Source: Candidatus Omnitrophota bacterium (GTDB taxonomy: Bacteria > Omnitrophota > Gorgyraeia > B26-G9). Taken from it: 9,174 bases of DNA. Below, one piece after another: positions 1-5,805 of the stretch (positions are counted from its first letter, which is position 1; each line of letters begins with the position of its first letter). The notes beneath the pieces are model-generated. The model saw nothing but the letters and a program-made list of their open reading frames with translations. It had not been told where the DNA came from and did not search any database. The stretch spans positions 1 through 9,174 of the forward strand of contig JAKLQT010000030.1 of the NCBI GenBank assembly GCA_022013205.1, given 5' to 3'. The translations under genes were made by a program, and so were the position numbers.

Positions 1-1
1 C

Positions 2-277
2 TACTCACCAGTTCTACGTTTTATAAGTCAAAATAACCAAGTAATTGAAACCCAAGCAACCTGGCGGCAGGCAGATAGTTTTTTGGATCCTAAACCAGAG
101 AAGGGTAAAACAATAGTACTACTTGTTAATAAGTCGGATCCCTATAGTTTTACTAAAAAGTCATTTTCTTCTCTTTGGGGATGGCCGGCAATGCTGACTT
201 TTATTGGTTTGGGATGGTTATTAGGAGGCATTCATATGCTATTAAGAGCAATAAAATTAAAAGGACAGAACTCCTAA
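2..277 (+). CDS. DUF3592-like membrane protein, 3' part
   Basis: The open frame runs in from the left edge, so this is the C-terminal 91 residues of a longer protein. An internal TTG at 83 is not needed as a start because the frame is open from position 2. The visible order is a beta-rich segment beginning PVLRF, then GKTIVLLVNKSDPYS (about residues 35-49), then a hydrophobic helix (about residues 59-82) with basic residues after it. A 'PVV.F' segment, a 'G..V.V.Y.P..P' segment and a terminal membrane helix is the pattern of DUF3592 proteins, which have no firmly assigned role. The gene precedes the first attC-like repeat and could be the gene of an upstream cassette. Family assignment is from pattern only; the N-terminus and promoter are outside the window. 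Confidence 0.6.
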   Translation, partial: YSPVLRFISQNNQVIETQATWRQADSFLDPKPEKGKTIVLLVNKSDPYSFTKKSFSSLWGWPAMLTFIGLGWLLGGIHMLLRAIKLKGQNS

Positions 278-340
278 ACCAAGCATTTATGTCTGCCCTT
301 TTACCCAAAGTAAAATAGGGGTTATTTTCGTGTTATAAGA

Positions 341-510
341 ATCGAACTATCCCTGAGAAGTAATAGGGGACATACATAAAAGTATAAAAGTATAAAAGTA
401 TTGACGGATGGGTAAGATATTTCCTGAAAAATAGCAATAAGTTCCGGAAATTTGCTTTTAAGCAGGAAAATAACTTTTGTTTTTGGGCTTTTCCTACAGC
501 TTCGTTAGAT
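341..510 (+). repeat. attC-like repeat 1 (integron-type recombination site candidate)
   Basis: The block ends in GTTAGAT (504-510), a perfect match to the attC R' consensus GTTRRRY. Its candidate left partner ATCGAAC (341-347) differs by one base from RYYYAAC and from the complement of GTTAGAT. Positions 386-510 align with 1044-1168 at roughly 85% identity by eye, the core around 425-475 being almost identical. The inside contains the palindromic arms CCTGAAAAATAGCAA and TTGCTTTTAAGCAGG. At about 170 bp it is longer than typical attC sites. It lies between the DUF3592-like gene and hicB, where an attC would lie. A non-integron dispersed repeat is the alternative. Confidence 0.42.
378..401 (+). 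repeat. AAAAGTAT octamer, three tandem copies
   Basis: AAAAGTAT occurs three times head to tail (378-385, 386-393, 394-401). The homologous position in the second large repeat (1044-1059) has two copies. The change in number shows the two large repeats have diverged by unit gain or loss. Confidence 0.85.
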
Positions 511-546
511 AGATAAAAATAAAAAATAACTTACTCTAAAAAAATA

Positions 547-567
547 TGATATAATTATGCGCGGAGG
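547..567 (+). promoter_or_regulatory. hicBA promoter (extended -10) and Shine-Dalgarno
   Basis: A perfect TATAAT at 550-555 is preceded by TG plus one base (547-549), making an extended -10 element that can work without a good -35; none is seen at the usual spacing. Transcription would begin near 561-562. The GGAGG at 563-567, 8 bases before the hicB ATG, would then be almost at the very 5' end of the mRNA. The pair thus has its own promoter inside the segment between the two large repeats. Confidence 0.6.
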
Positions 568-575
568 TAATAAAT

Positions 576-779
576 ATGAATATAAAAATTATTTTAGAAC
601 ATAGCGATGAAGGCGGATATACAGCAATCGTTCCTGCTTTGCCTGGATGCGTTAGTGAAGGAAATACTAGAGAAGAAGCATTGAAAAATATCCGGGAAGC
701 AATTGAATTATATCTTGAACCAGTTGAGGATGATGCTGTTTTCTCATCTAACGCCGAACAAGTAGAAATCACAGTATGA
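576..779 (+). CDS. hicB: HicB-family antitoxin
   Basis: This 67-residue protein has the HicB fold signature: an N-terminal strand (MNIKIILE), then DEGGYTAIVPALPGCVSEG (residues 11-29), then the helix TREEALKNIREAIELYLE. HicB proteins are antitoxins that bind and inhibit the HicA mRNA interferase and often autoregulate. This one is short and ends right after the RNase-H-like domain, with no visible C-terminal helix-turn-helix or ribbon-helix-helix, so DNA binding by it alone is doubtful. The start has a strong GGAGG. The stop overlaps the hicA start in ATGA (776-779), implying translational coupling. The antitoxin-first order is common in this family. The pair sits between two attC-like repeats. 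Confidence 0.92.
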   Translation: MNIKIILEHSDEGGYTAIVPALPGCVSEGNTREEALKNIREAIELYLEPVEDDAVFSSNAEQVEITV

Positions 780-1000
780 AAGTACCCAGCGTAAATTACC
801 AACAAGCCATAAACGCTTTGCATAGAGATGGATGGGTGGTAGTACGTCAAAAGGGCAGCCATATACGCTTACAAAAACACACCAATAATGAAACGCTTAA
901 AATTATCATTCCTGCTCATCGTTCAATCAAGCGTTCAACACTATCTCATATTTTAAAACAAGCGCAAATTTCTGTAAAAAAATTTATTGATTTATTATAA
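776..1000 (+). CDS. hicA: HicA-family toxin (mRNA interferase)
   Basis: This 74-residue protein has the double-stranded-RNA-binding-like HicA fold. The N-terminal helix (NYQQAINALHRDGWVVV) is followed by the hallmark G-S-H motif (residues 27-29, RQKGSHIRLQ), with His29 the expected catalytic residue. Then come IIIPAHRSIKRSTLSHILKQA, matching the family's 'P.H....i..gtl..Ilkqa', and a final short helix. HicA cleaves mRNA and arrests growth unless bound by HicB. Nothing is missing and the length is normal, so it should be active. Translation starts inside the hicB stop codon. The candidate left end of the second attC-like repeat begins about 20 bases after the stop, with no terminator between. 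Confidence 0.93.
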   Translation: MKVPSVNYQQAINALHRDGWVVVRQKGSHIRLQKHTNNETLKIIIPAHRSIKRSTLSHILKQAQISVKKFIDLL

Positions 1001-1019
1001 CTTTTATAGAAAAATAATA

Positions 1020-1168
1020 TCCCAACCTGCAGGGGAAGTAAATAAAAGTATAAAAGTATTGACGGATGGGGCAAGATATTCCCTGAAAAATAGCAATAAT
1101 TTCCGAAAATTTGCTTTTAAGCAGGAAAATAACTTTAATTTAAAGCTTTTTCTACAGACTCGTTGGGT
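1020..1168 (+). repeat. attC-like repeat 2 (integron-type recombination site candidate)
   Basis: The block starts TCCCAAC (1020-1026; one mismatch to RYYYAAC) and ends GTTGGGT (1162-1168; perfect GTTRRRY), so CCCAAC pairs with GTTGGG. Inside these, CTGCAGGGGAAG faces CTTTTTCTACAG with one C:A mismatch and several G:T wobbles, and the 3' side has four extra bases (ACTC) next to the outer box. Further in, CCTGAAAAATAGCAA faces TTGCTTTTAAGCAGG. This is an outer box pair, an inner box pair and a variable central stem, as in attC sites, at 149 bp. It follows hicA and precedes the TIR gene. The lack of an integrase in view keeps the call tentative. Confidence 0.45.
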
Positions 1169-1225
1169 ATCAAGAAGAACTAGATAAATTTCGCAATATA
1201 TTTTGAAAGAGATAGTTGGTGTAAT

Positions 1226-1783
1226 ATGAAATGGGATGTATTTATTTGCCATGCAAACGAGGATAAATTGATTTTTGTAGAGAAACTCGCTCATGAACTA
1301 AGAAACAAGGGCTTACGAGTGTGGTACGACAATTTTGCATTGAAACTTGGCGATTCTTTAAGGCGAACAATTGACGAGGGTGTATCAAAATCAAGGTATG
1401 GAATAGTGGTATTAAGCAAAGCATTCTTCGTTAAAAATTGGACACAATATGAACTTGATGGTTTAGTACATCGAGAGAATACCGGCGAAAAGGTTATTCT
1501 TCCTATCTGGCTTGATGTCACATCGGCAGAAGTCGCAAAATATTCACCGTCTTTGGCAAACAAGGTTGCTGTTCGCGCTGAAGCCGGTACAGAAGAAGTT
1601 CTTCAGAAAATACTTGAAGTAATCAAGCCAGATCTGGCGGAAGAATTTAGTGCTGCTTTCTCTAAAGTTTCGCGAACTGAAAGGCAAGATAGGCTAGTGG
1701 AGTATCAACCTTCTGAAAACTTCCCGCCTCGACACGAGGTATGGAAGTGGCCATGGAATACCACTCCAGACTCGCAAGTCTAA
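1226..1783 (+). CDS. TIR-domain protein (probable NAD-cleaving defence effector)
   Basis: This 185-residue protein begins with a bacterial TIR domain (about 1-135). It shows WDVFICHANEDK (strand A and box 1), LRVWYDNFALKLGDSLRRTIDEGVSKS (BB-loop region, residues 30-56), IVVLSKAFFVKNWTQYELDGLV (residues 60-81) and VILPIWLDV. Glu76 in W-T-Q-Y-E-L is at the catalytic Glu position of NADase TIR domains. Family members act in anti-phage systems by destroying or converting NAD. The C-terminal 50 residues are an acidic helix and an aromatic tail (EVWKWPWN) with no recognised domain. No sensor gene lies beside it, so it may work alone or with a partner elsewhere. The Shine-Dalgarno is weak (GGTG, 1218-1221). 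The TAA stop lies inside GTCTAAC. Confidence 0.88.
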   Translation: MKWDVFICHANEDKLIFVEKLAHELRNKGLRVWYDNFALKLGDSLRRTIDEGVSKSRYGIVVLSKAFFVKNWTQYELDGLVHRENTGEKVILPIWLDVTSAEVAKYSPSLANKVAVRAEAGTEEVLQKILEVIKPDLAEEFSAAFSKVSRTERQDRLVEYQPSENFPPRHEVWKWPWNTTPDSQV

Positions 1784-1810
1784 CGAACGATGGATGACAA
1801 GTCGTTAGAG
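1778..1810 (+). repeat. short attC-like inverted repeat overlapping the TIR stop codon
   Basis: TCTAACGA (1779-1786) and TCGTTAGA (1802-1809) form a perfect 8-bp inverted repeat with a 15-base loop. GTCTAAC (1778-1784) matches RYYYAAC exactly and carries the TIR stop codon. GTTAGAG (1804-1810) matches GTTRRR but not the final Y. The right arm TCGTTAGA is identical to the end of attC-like repeat 1 (502-509). At 33 bp it is shorter than known functional attC sites and may be a deletion remnant. It could also be a chance hairpin. Confidence 0.3.
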
Positions 1811-1834
1811 AAGATTGAACGAGTGCCATATGCG

Positions 1835-1871
1835 AAAAAAGGACAGCGTTTTTAAATGCTGTCCTTTTTTT
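1835..1871. terminator. bidirectional rho-independent terminator
   Basis: GGACAGC (1841-1847) and GCTGTCC (1858-1864) pair perfectly around a 10-base loop, with six A before (1835-1840) and seven T after (1865-1871). It can end transcription of the TIR gene on + and of the lipoprotein gene on -, whose stop codon is only about 14 bases away. Confidence 0.92.
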
Positions 1872-1884
1872 AAAAAATCTGTTC

Positions 1885-2208
1885 TTAGGGGTTGTAAGAA
1901 GGCGCATGAAGATCAGGGAAAGCCTTCAGGTCTTCACGTTTACCCCATTGTGAAACCTTATCATTGAGCAAGAAGATCTGATAGGTTTGCTTCTGCTTTG
2001 CGTCATAGAATTCCCATAAGTCCATAACATTACCATTAGCATCAACTTTGGAAGCTTTAGCGGTAAAATTGCTTCCAAAAAGCGCCCTGACGTCATCTTT
2101 ATGCATATTAATAGAAAGACGGTTAATCTTACCTGCCGTAGAAGCACAGCCGCTTAAAATCAGGGTAAATGCGGTTACTATTAACAATGAGGCCATTTTA
2201 TTATTCAT
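1885..2208 (-). CDS. BamE/SmpA-like small lipoprotein
   Basis: This 107-residue protein starts with a lipoprotein signal peptide: MNNK, a hydrophobic stretch, then the lipobox L-S-G-C with Cys21 as the lipidation site. It should be anchored in an envelope membrane. The mature part has INMHKDDVRALFGSNF (residues 33-48), resembling the 'l..Gmt..qV..llG.P' helix of the SmpA/BamE fold. The strands MDLWEFYDAKQKQTYQIFLLNDKVSQWG follow, typical of the fold's sheet. BamE itself belongs to the outer-membrane assembly complex, but many short relatives have no known role, so no function is assigned. GGAG lies 11 bases upstream of the ATG. The gene runs convergently into the bidirectional terminator. Confidence 0.75.
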   Translation of the reverse strand: MNNKMASLLIVTAFTLILSGCASTAGKINRLSINMHKDDVRALFGSNFTAKASKVDANGNVMDLWEFYDAKQKQTYQIFLLNDKVSQWGKREDLKAFPDLHAPSYNP

Positions 2209-2481
2209 AAACTATTTTTCTCCTTTTAGGGTTTTGGGTTAATGGAGCTGGAATGCTTTCTTTAAATTTAATACGCAAATTCCATGCCAAAATAGGATTG
2301 GTTTCAGAAAAACGCCTGCATAACTACTTTAAACATAACCGGTTGTATCAGCATTAACAGCTGACAAAATAACAACTTCAGATTTTGGGTAAATCATAGA
2401 AAAACCTTTCCAAATAATGAAAAATCCTTCCCTATAATAGGGTATATATTACTATATTTTAAATTTTTGGCAAGTGTTTAT
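2209..2481. other. intergenic region between divergent lipoprotein and GT9 genes
   Basis: No gene is seen here. The stretch contains the lipoprotein Shine-Dalgarno (complement of 2220-2223) and a perfect 13-base palindrome CCCTATAATAGGG (2430-2442) within an AT-rich tract about 40 bases ahead of the GT9 promoter. That palindrome could be an operator. No convincing promoter for the - strand lipoprotein gene was identified. Confidence 0.5.
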
Positions 2482-2510
2482 TTGACAACTCAGGAGAGGA
2501 AGGTTAAACT
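2482..2510 (+). promoter_or_regulatory. sigma-70-type promoter of the GT9-hydrolase operon
   Basis: A perfect -35 TTGACA (2482-2487), a 17-base spacer and a -10 TAAACT (2505-2510, 4 of 6 matches) predict transcription from about 2517. This gives an ~80-base leader with strong secondary structure before the GT9 start. Confidence 0.6.
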
Positions 2511-2522
2511 ATAACACATATT

Positions 2523-2569
2523 GGGACTATTGCAAAACAAAGTCCCGCGCGGCTTTGTTATTTTGCAAT
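2523..2569 (+). promoter_or_regulatory. leader with two mutually exclusive hairpins
   Basis: One long hairpin pairs ATTGCAAAACAAAG (2529-2542) with the segment 2553-2569, leaving a 3-base bulge (TTA) and a GC-rich 10-base loop. A competing hairpin pairs GGGACT (2523-2528) with AGTCCC (2541-2546) and shares bases with the first. The structure ends about 17 bases before the Shine-Dalgarno. No U-run follows, so it is not a classic terminator. A role in mRNA stability or translational control is inference. Confidence 0.5.
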
Positions 2570-2597
2570 AAAGCCATATTATATAGGAAAGATTTTT

Positions 2598-3602
2598 ATG
2601 TCAAAAAATTATAAAAATATACTAATATTCGGCCACAGTAATATCGGGGATGTCTGTTATGACCTTGCTGTGGTACATCCTTTGCGCCAGGCATATCCTG
2701 ATGCGCGGATCAGCTTTGTAACCTCAAAAAAATCTTCTTGTTTAGGAAAAGTTGTTTCAGGCATTGACGAGCTTATAATCTTTGATAAGCACGGTGAAGA
2801 TAAAGGACTTAGAGGGTATATGCGTTTTGTGAAAAATATTCGCTCTCGGAAATTTGATTTAGGCCTAATACTCAGAGATATGCAGATGTTTTATTTTTTT
2901 AATATCCCTGAGATAATAAAGCTTAAGAAAAGCGATGTTCGCGACAATACATACCATGTTGCTCAAAAGTATACGCGGCTTCTCTTGGAACTGGGAATCG
3001 AGAGAAAAGAGCCGAAGTATGAATTTAAATTTTCTGATAAGCAGACAAATTACATAAAACAGCTTTTTTTGACACATGAAGTGACTAAAGATGCCTTTAA
3101 AGTCGGCATTATGCCGCTGGCAGGATGGGCGCTTAAATGCTGGCCTGTTGAACACTGGAATGCTCTGATAGACAAATTAAGCGAGGAATTTAAGGCAAAG
3201 ATATTCCTTCTCGGCAAGACAGGTTCAAGCGAGTGGGAAAAGCAGTTCAAACAAAAAATTTCTTCAAAAGCAGTAACACTTATTGATAATAGTACAATAG
3301 ACGAATCTTCCGTACTTATACATAACATGGATTTATTCATCGGCCCGGATACAAGCTTCCTTCATCTGGCCAGCTGCATGAGAATACCCACAGTCGGTTT
3401 ATACGGGGCTACAGACAGGGAGTTTATTTACCCTCTCTTTCACAAAGAGTATATCGTCAATTCCCGGGCAGATTTGGAATGTATGCCCTGCTATCCGGGG
3501 GCAAACGGCGGCAGCTGTAAAGCAAAGGGGCCTGGGCCTTGCATGGAGAAGATTACTCCAGAAGAGGTAATGGAAAAAATTAAACAGGTGTTAAAAAAAT
3601 GA
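2598..3602 (+). CDS. glycosyltransferase family 9 (ADP-heptose:LPS heptosyltransferase-like)
   Basis: This 334-residue cytosolic GT-B protein has GHSNIGDVCYDLAVVHPLR at residues 12-30, with Asp18 at the position of the catalytic Asp of heptosyltransferases. The interdomain entry is VGIMPLAGWALKCWPVEHWNALI (169-191). The nucleotide-sugar site is the family signature D-T-S-F-L-H-L-A (251-258) in a GPDTS context. A late Cys cluster (295, 298, 307, 315) is seen in many GT9 proteins. GT9 enzymes add heptose or related sugars to the lipopolysaccharide core; the exact sugar and acceptor cannot be read here. Length is normal. The start has AGGAAAG 7 bases upstream. Its stop overlaps the next start in ATGA, so the two genes are translationally coupled. 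Confidence 0.9.
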   Translation: MSKNYKNILIFGHSNIGDVCYDLAVVHPLRQAYPDARISFVTSKKSSCLGKVVSGIDELIIFDKHGEDKGLRGYMRFVKNIRSRKFDLGLILRDMQMFYFFNIPEIIKLKKSDVRDNTYHVAQKYTRLLLELGIERKEPKYEFKFSDKQTNYIKQLFLTHEVTKDAFKVGIMPLAGWALKCWPVEHWNALIDKLSEEFKAKIFLLGKTGSSEWEKQFKQKISSKAVTLIDNSTIDESSVLIHNMDLFIGPDTSFLHLASCMRIPTVGLYGATDREFIYPLFHKEYIVNSRADLECMPCYPGANGGSCKAKGPGPCMEKITPEEVMEKIKQVLKK

Positions 3603-4390
3603 TCAGAAAAATCCTTGTAGCCTTTGCCTGCGTGAGCTGTTTTTATATTTATATAAGGTATCTTGAAAAAAGCAGCTTGTATTATCCCCTCAGGCAATTG
3701 GAAGGCACTCCAACTGAAATAGGCTTGCCTTATGAAAATGTTTTTTTTAACGCTAGCGATAACACTAAACTTCATGGCTGGTTTGTGCCGGCTACAGATG
3801 CTAAGGCTACTGTTATATTTGTCCATGGTAACGGCGGCAATATCAGCCATCGCCTGGATAAGATAAGGGTTTTTAATGAACTTAATGTCAATCTGTTTAT
3901 TTTTGATTACCGGGGGTATGGCAGGAGCAAGGGAGTGTCCGGCGAGCAGGGATTGTATCTGGATATTCAGGCGGCTTATGATTATATCAGGCGCAAAGAC
4001 TCAACAGGGAAGGTTATAATTTACGGAGAATCTCTCGGAGGCTCGCTTGCTGTTGATTTGGCCTCTAAAGCAGATATTGACGGGCTTATACTTGAAGGAG
4101 CGTTTACCAGTGTAGCAGACATGGCAAAGATCGTTTATCCCTGGCTGCCCGCGGTATTACTTAAGACTAAGTTCGATACCATATCAAAAATTTCACATGT
4201 AAAAGCCCCCAAGCTTCATTTTCACGCTGAATTTGATGATGTCGTGCCCTTGAGCATGGGCAGCCGGTTATTTAAAGCAGCTAAAGAGCCGAAAAAGTTT
4301 GTTCTTCTGGAAGGGATGCATAATGACAGTTTTTTTGTCTCGGCGGTAAAGGTACGCAGTGAATTGAAAGAGTTTTTTTCCTCTTTGTGA
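3599..4390 (+). CDS. membrane-anchored alpha/beta hydrolase (Bem46/ABHD13-like)
   Basis: This 263-residue protein starts with a single N-terminal hydrophobic helix (about 4-20) followed by EKSSLYYP, the usual anchor of this subfamily. The hydrolase core shows the oxyanion-hole motif VHGNGGNISHR (75-85), FDYRGYGRS (102-110) and the nucleophile elbow G-E-S-L-G-G with Ser145. The acid is in EFDDVVP (probably Asp213) and the histidine is His241 in GMHNDSF. The triad is complete, so it should be an active serine esterase, thioesterase or peptidase; the substrate is unknown. It starts inside the GT9 stop codon (ATGA, 3599-3602), so both are made together. A link to envelope lipid or sugar metabolism is inferred only from that coupling. 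Confidence 0.9.
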   Translation: MIRKILVAFACVSCFYIYIRYLEKSSLYYPLRQLEGTPTEIGLPYENVFFNASDNTKLHGWFVPATDAKATVIFVHGNGGNISHRLDKIRVFNELNVNLFIFDYRGYGRSKGVSGEQGLYLDIQAAYDYIRRKDSTGKVIIYGESLGGSLAVDLASKADIDGLILEGAFTSVADMAKIVYPWLPAVLLKTKFDTISKISHVKAPKLHFHAEFDDVVPLSMGSRLFKAAKEPKKFVLLEGMHNDSFFVSAVKVRSELKEFFSSL

Positions 4391-4414
4391 TATTATTTCC
4401 TATAGCAAATAATT

Positions 4415-5704
4415 CTATTCTTTTTTTATGATACTCAGGTATGGCCGCAGTTTTTCAAGTGTCTTTTCCCCGATCCCCTTGATGTTAAGCAGGCCGTTAA
4501 TATCTTTATAAGGACGCCCGGCTATGATCATTTTAGATAAAACTTTCCCAATGCCTGGGATTATCCGCAGCTGGGAATCTGTCGCGCTGTTTATATCTAC
4601 CAATTCTTCTTCAGGAAATTTTTTAAAAGAAGCCGCCTCATCATGCAAAACTGAAACGTCTTTGGACTGAAACGGTTCAGTGGAAAAATAAGCAAACACA
4701 GGCAGGTGGTCTGAATATCCGAGGCCTAAATGTTTTCCTTTGCCTCTTTTTGACATTTGCCAGCGGTATATTTCATCGCCTTTAAATAAATAATCAGGAT
4801 TGAACCTGTCGAATGAATTATCCACATAAGAAATTCCTTTATTATCATAAAGCGCAAGGCCTAAGATCATTGAATCAGGGCTATCCTTCCGGCCAAAACA
4901 ATTATAGGACCAACGCTTAGGAGCGTCTAATTCAAGCCATAAATTATATAGATATCCGGAATTATTTTTTTCCCTCAGAGTGTCTTCATTTACAAGCTGC
5001 TGATTCTTTACTGTTTTGAGAATATGGTTGATGCCTGTTATGCCTGATGTGTCGTTGAATTTTGAGGAGGAGAGGAAAGTTTTGTACTCGTTGTAGTTAG
5101 AATTAAAGTCACCGAGGATTATAAAATCGGTTGTGTTTTTTATTTTTTTTAACTCTTTTTTTAAAGCCTTTGCGTAAGCGATCCGCATGCTTTCAGGGCC
5201 CTGCTTGGATTTCCAGTGATTGATAAAAATGATCAGAGGGGTATTGTCGATTTCGACCGAACACATAAGAATATTCCGGATGGCCTCATCGCGTATTTTT
5301 ATTTCTTTTTTGCTGAGGATAGGAAATTTAGAAAGCAAAGCGCACTTTACGGCTGTGGGTTTAGAATCCGCAATCGCAAGGTATGGATAATCGACATTAA
5401 ATTCCTTTAATCTTTGCTGCAGCAAAATGAGAGCCTTTTCGGATTCTATTTCCTGCAGGGCCATTATATCGGCGCCTAAGTCTTTTATTACTTTCGCGAT
5501 ATTGCTCAGTTTGATGTTAAAGGTTTGTTCGTTCCACCCATAGGGATTGTTCGGGATATATTCTGAATATTCTGTTTTGTCCCGGACAAGGTCAAAGAGG
5601 TTTTCAACGTTATAACTTGCGATTTTAAAGGTTTTGGCCTGAGCGGGGAAGGAGAAAGCAAAAATAATACTCAAAGATAATAGTATCCTGATTGTTATCC
5701 TCAA
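4415..5704 (-). CDS. secreted endonuclease/exonuclease/phosphatase-family protein with ComEA-like HhH tail
   Basis: This 429-residue protein begins with a Sec signal peptide (residues 1-23, ending AQA). The EEP-fold catalytic set is complete: Asn32 in SYNVENLFD, Glu85 in LQEIE, His163 in NHWKSK, Asp199 and Asn201 in GDFNS, and Asp332-His333 in SDHLPV. Metal-dependent phosphodiester cleavage outside the cytoplasm is therefore likely, with DNA the probable substrate. Residues 367-424 form a tandem helix-hairpin-helix: LVDINSATDSQLRIIPGIG, then GLLNIKGIGEKTLEKLRPYL, as in ComEA DNA receptors. The fusion suggests an exported nuclease that grips DNA through its tail. The start is TTG, chosen because AGGAG sits 6 bases upstream and the signal peptide begins there. 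Confidence 0.88.
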   Translation of the reverse strand: MRITIRILLSLSIIFAFSFPAQAKTFKIASYNVENLFDLVRDKTEYSEYIPNNPYGWNEQTFNIKLSNIAKVIKDLGADIMALQEIESEKALILLQQRLKEFNVDYPYLAIADSKPTAVKCALLSKFPILSKKEIKIRDEAIRNILMCSVEIDNTPLIIFINHWKSKQGPESMRIAYAKALKKELKKIKNTTDFIILGDFNSNYNEYKTFLSSSKFNDTSGITGINHILKTVKNQQLVNEDTLREKNNSGYLYNLWLELDAPKRWSYNCFGRKDSPDSMILGLALYDNKGISYVDNSFDRFNPDYLFKGDEIYRWQMSKRGKGKHLGLGYSDHLPVFAYFSTEPFQSKDVSVLHDEAASFKKFPEEELVDINSATDSQLRIIPGIGKVLSKMIIAGRPYKDINGLLNIKGIGEKTLEKLRPYLSIIKKE

Positions 5705-5743
5705 GCTATACTCCTATCTATTTTCTTCAGGGCTTCTGTAAAC

Positions 5744-5772
5744 ATTGTATATCTTTTGATATGGCTTGTCGA
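5744..5772 (-). promoter_or_regulatory. sigma-70-type promoter of the secreted nuclease
   Basis: On the - strand a -35 TCGACA (5772-5767, 5 of 6 matches), a 17-base spacer and a -10 TACAAT (5749-5744, 5 of 6) predict a start near 5737. The leader would be about 33 bases and contains the AGGAG. The nuclease can therefore be expressed separately from the lipoprotein gene upstream on the same strand. Confidence 0.65.
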
Positions 5773-5805
5773 GAGTAAAAGGTTTGAGTGATATAAATTA
5801 CGGTT

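Noticed and set aside
83..277. Short protein starting at an internal TTG at 83
   Set aside because: The frame is open back to position 2 and the upstream residues complete a DUF3592-like pattern, so the TTG is internal.
401..429. TTGACG at 401-406 in the large repeat as a promoter -35
   Set aside because: No acceptable -10 lies 16-18 bases downstream in either copy.
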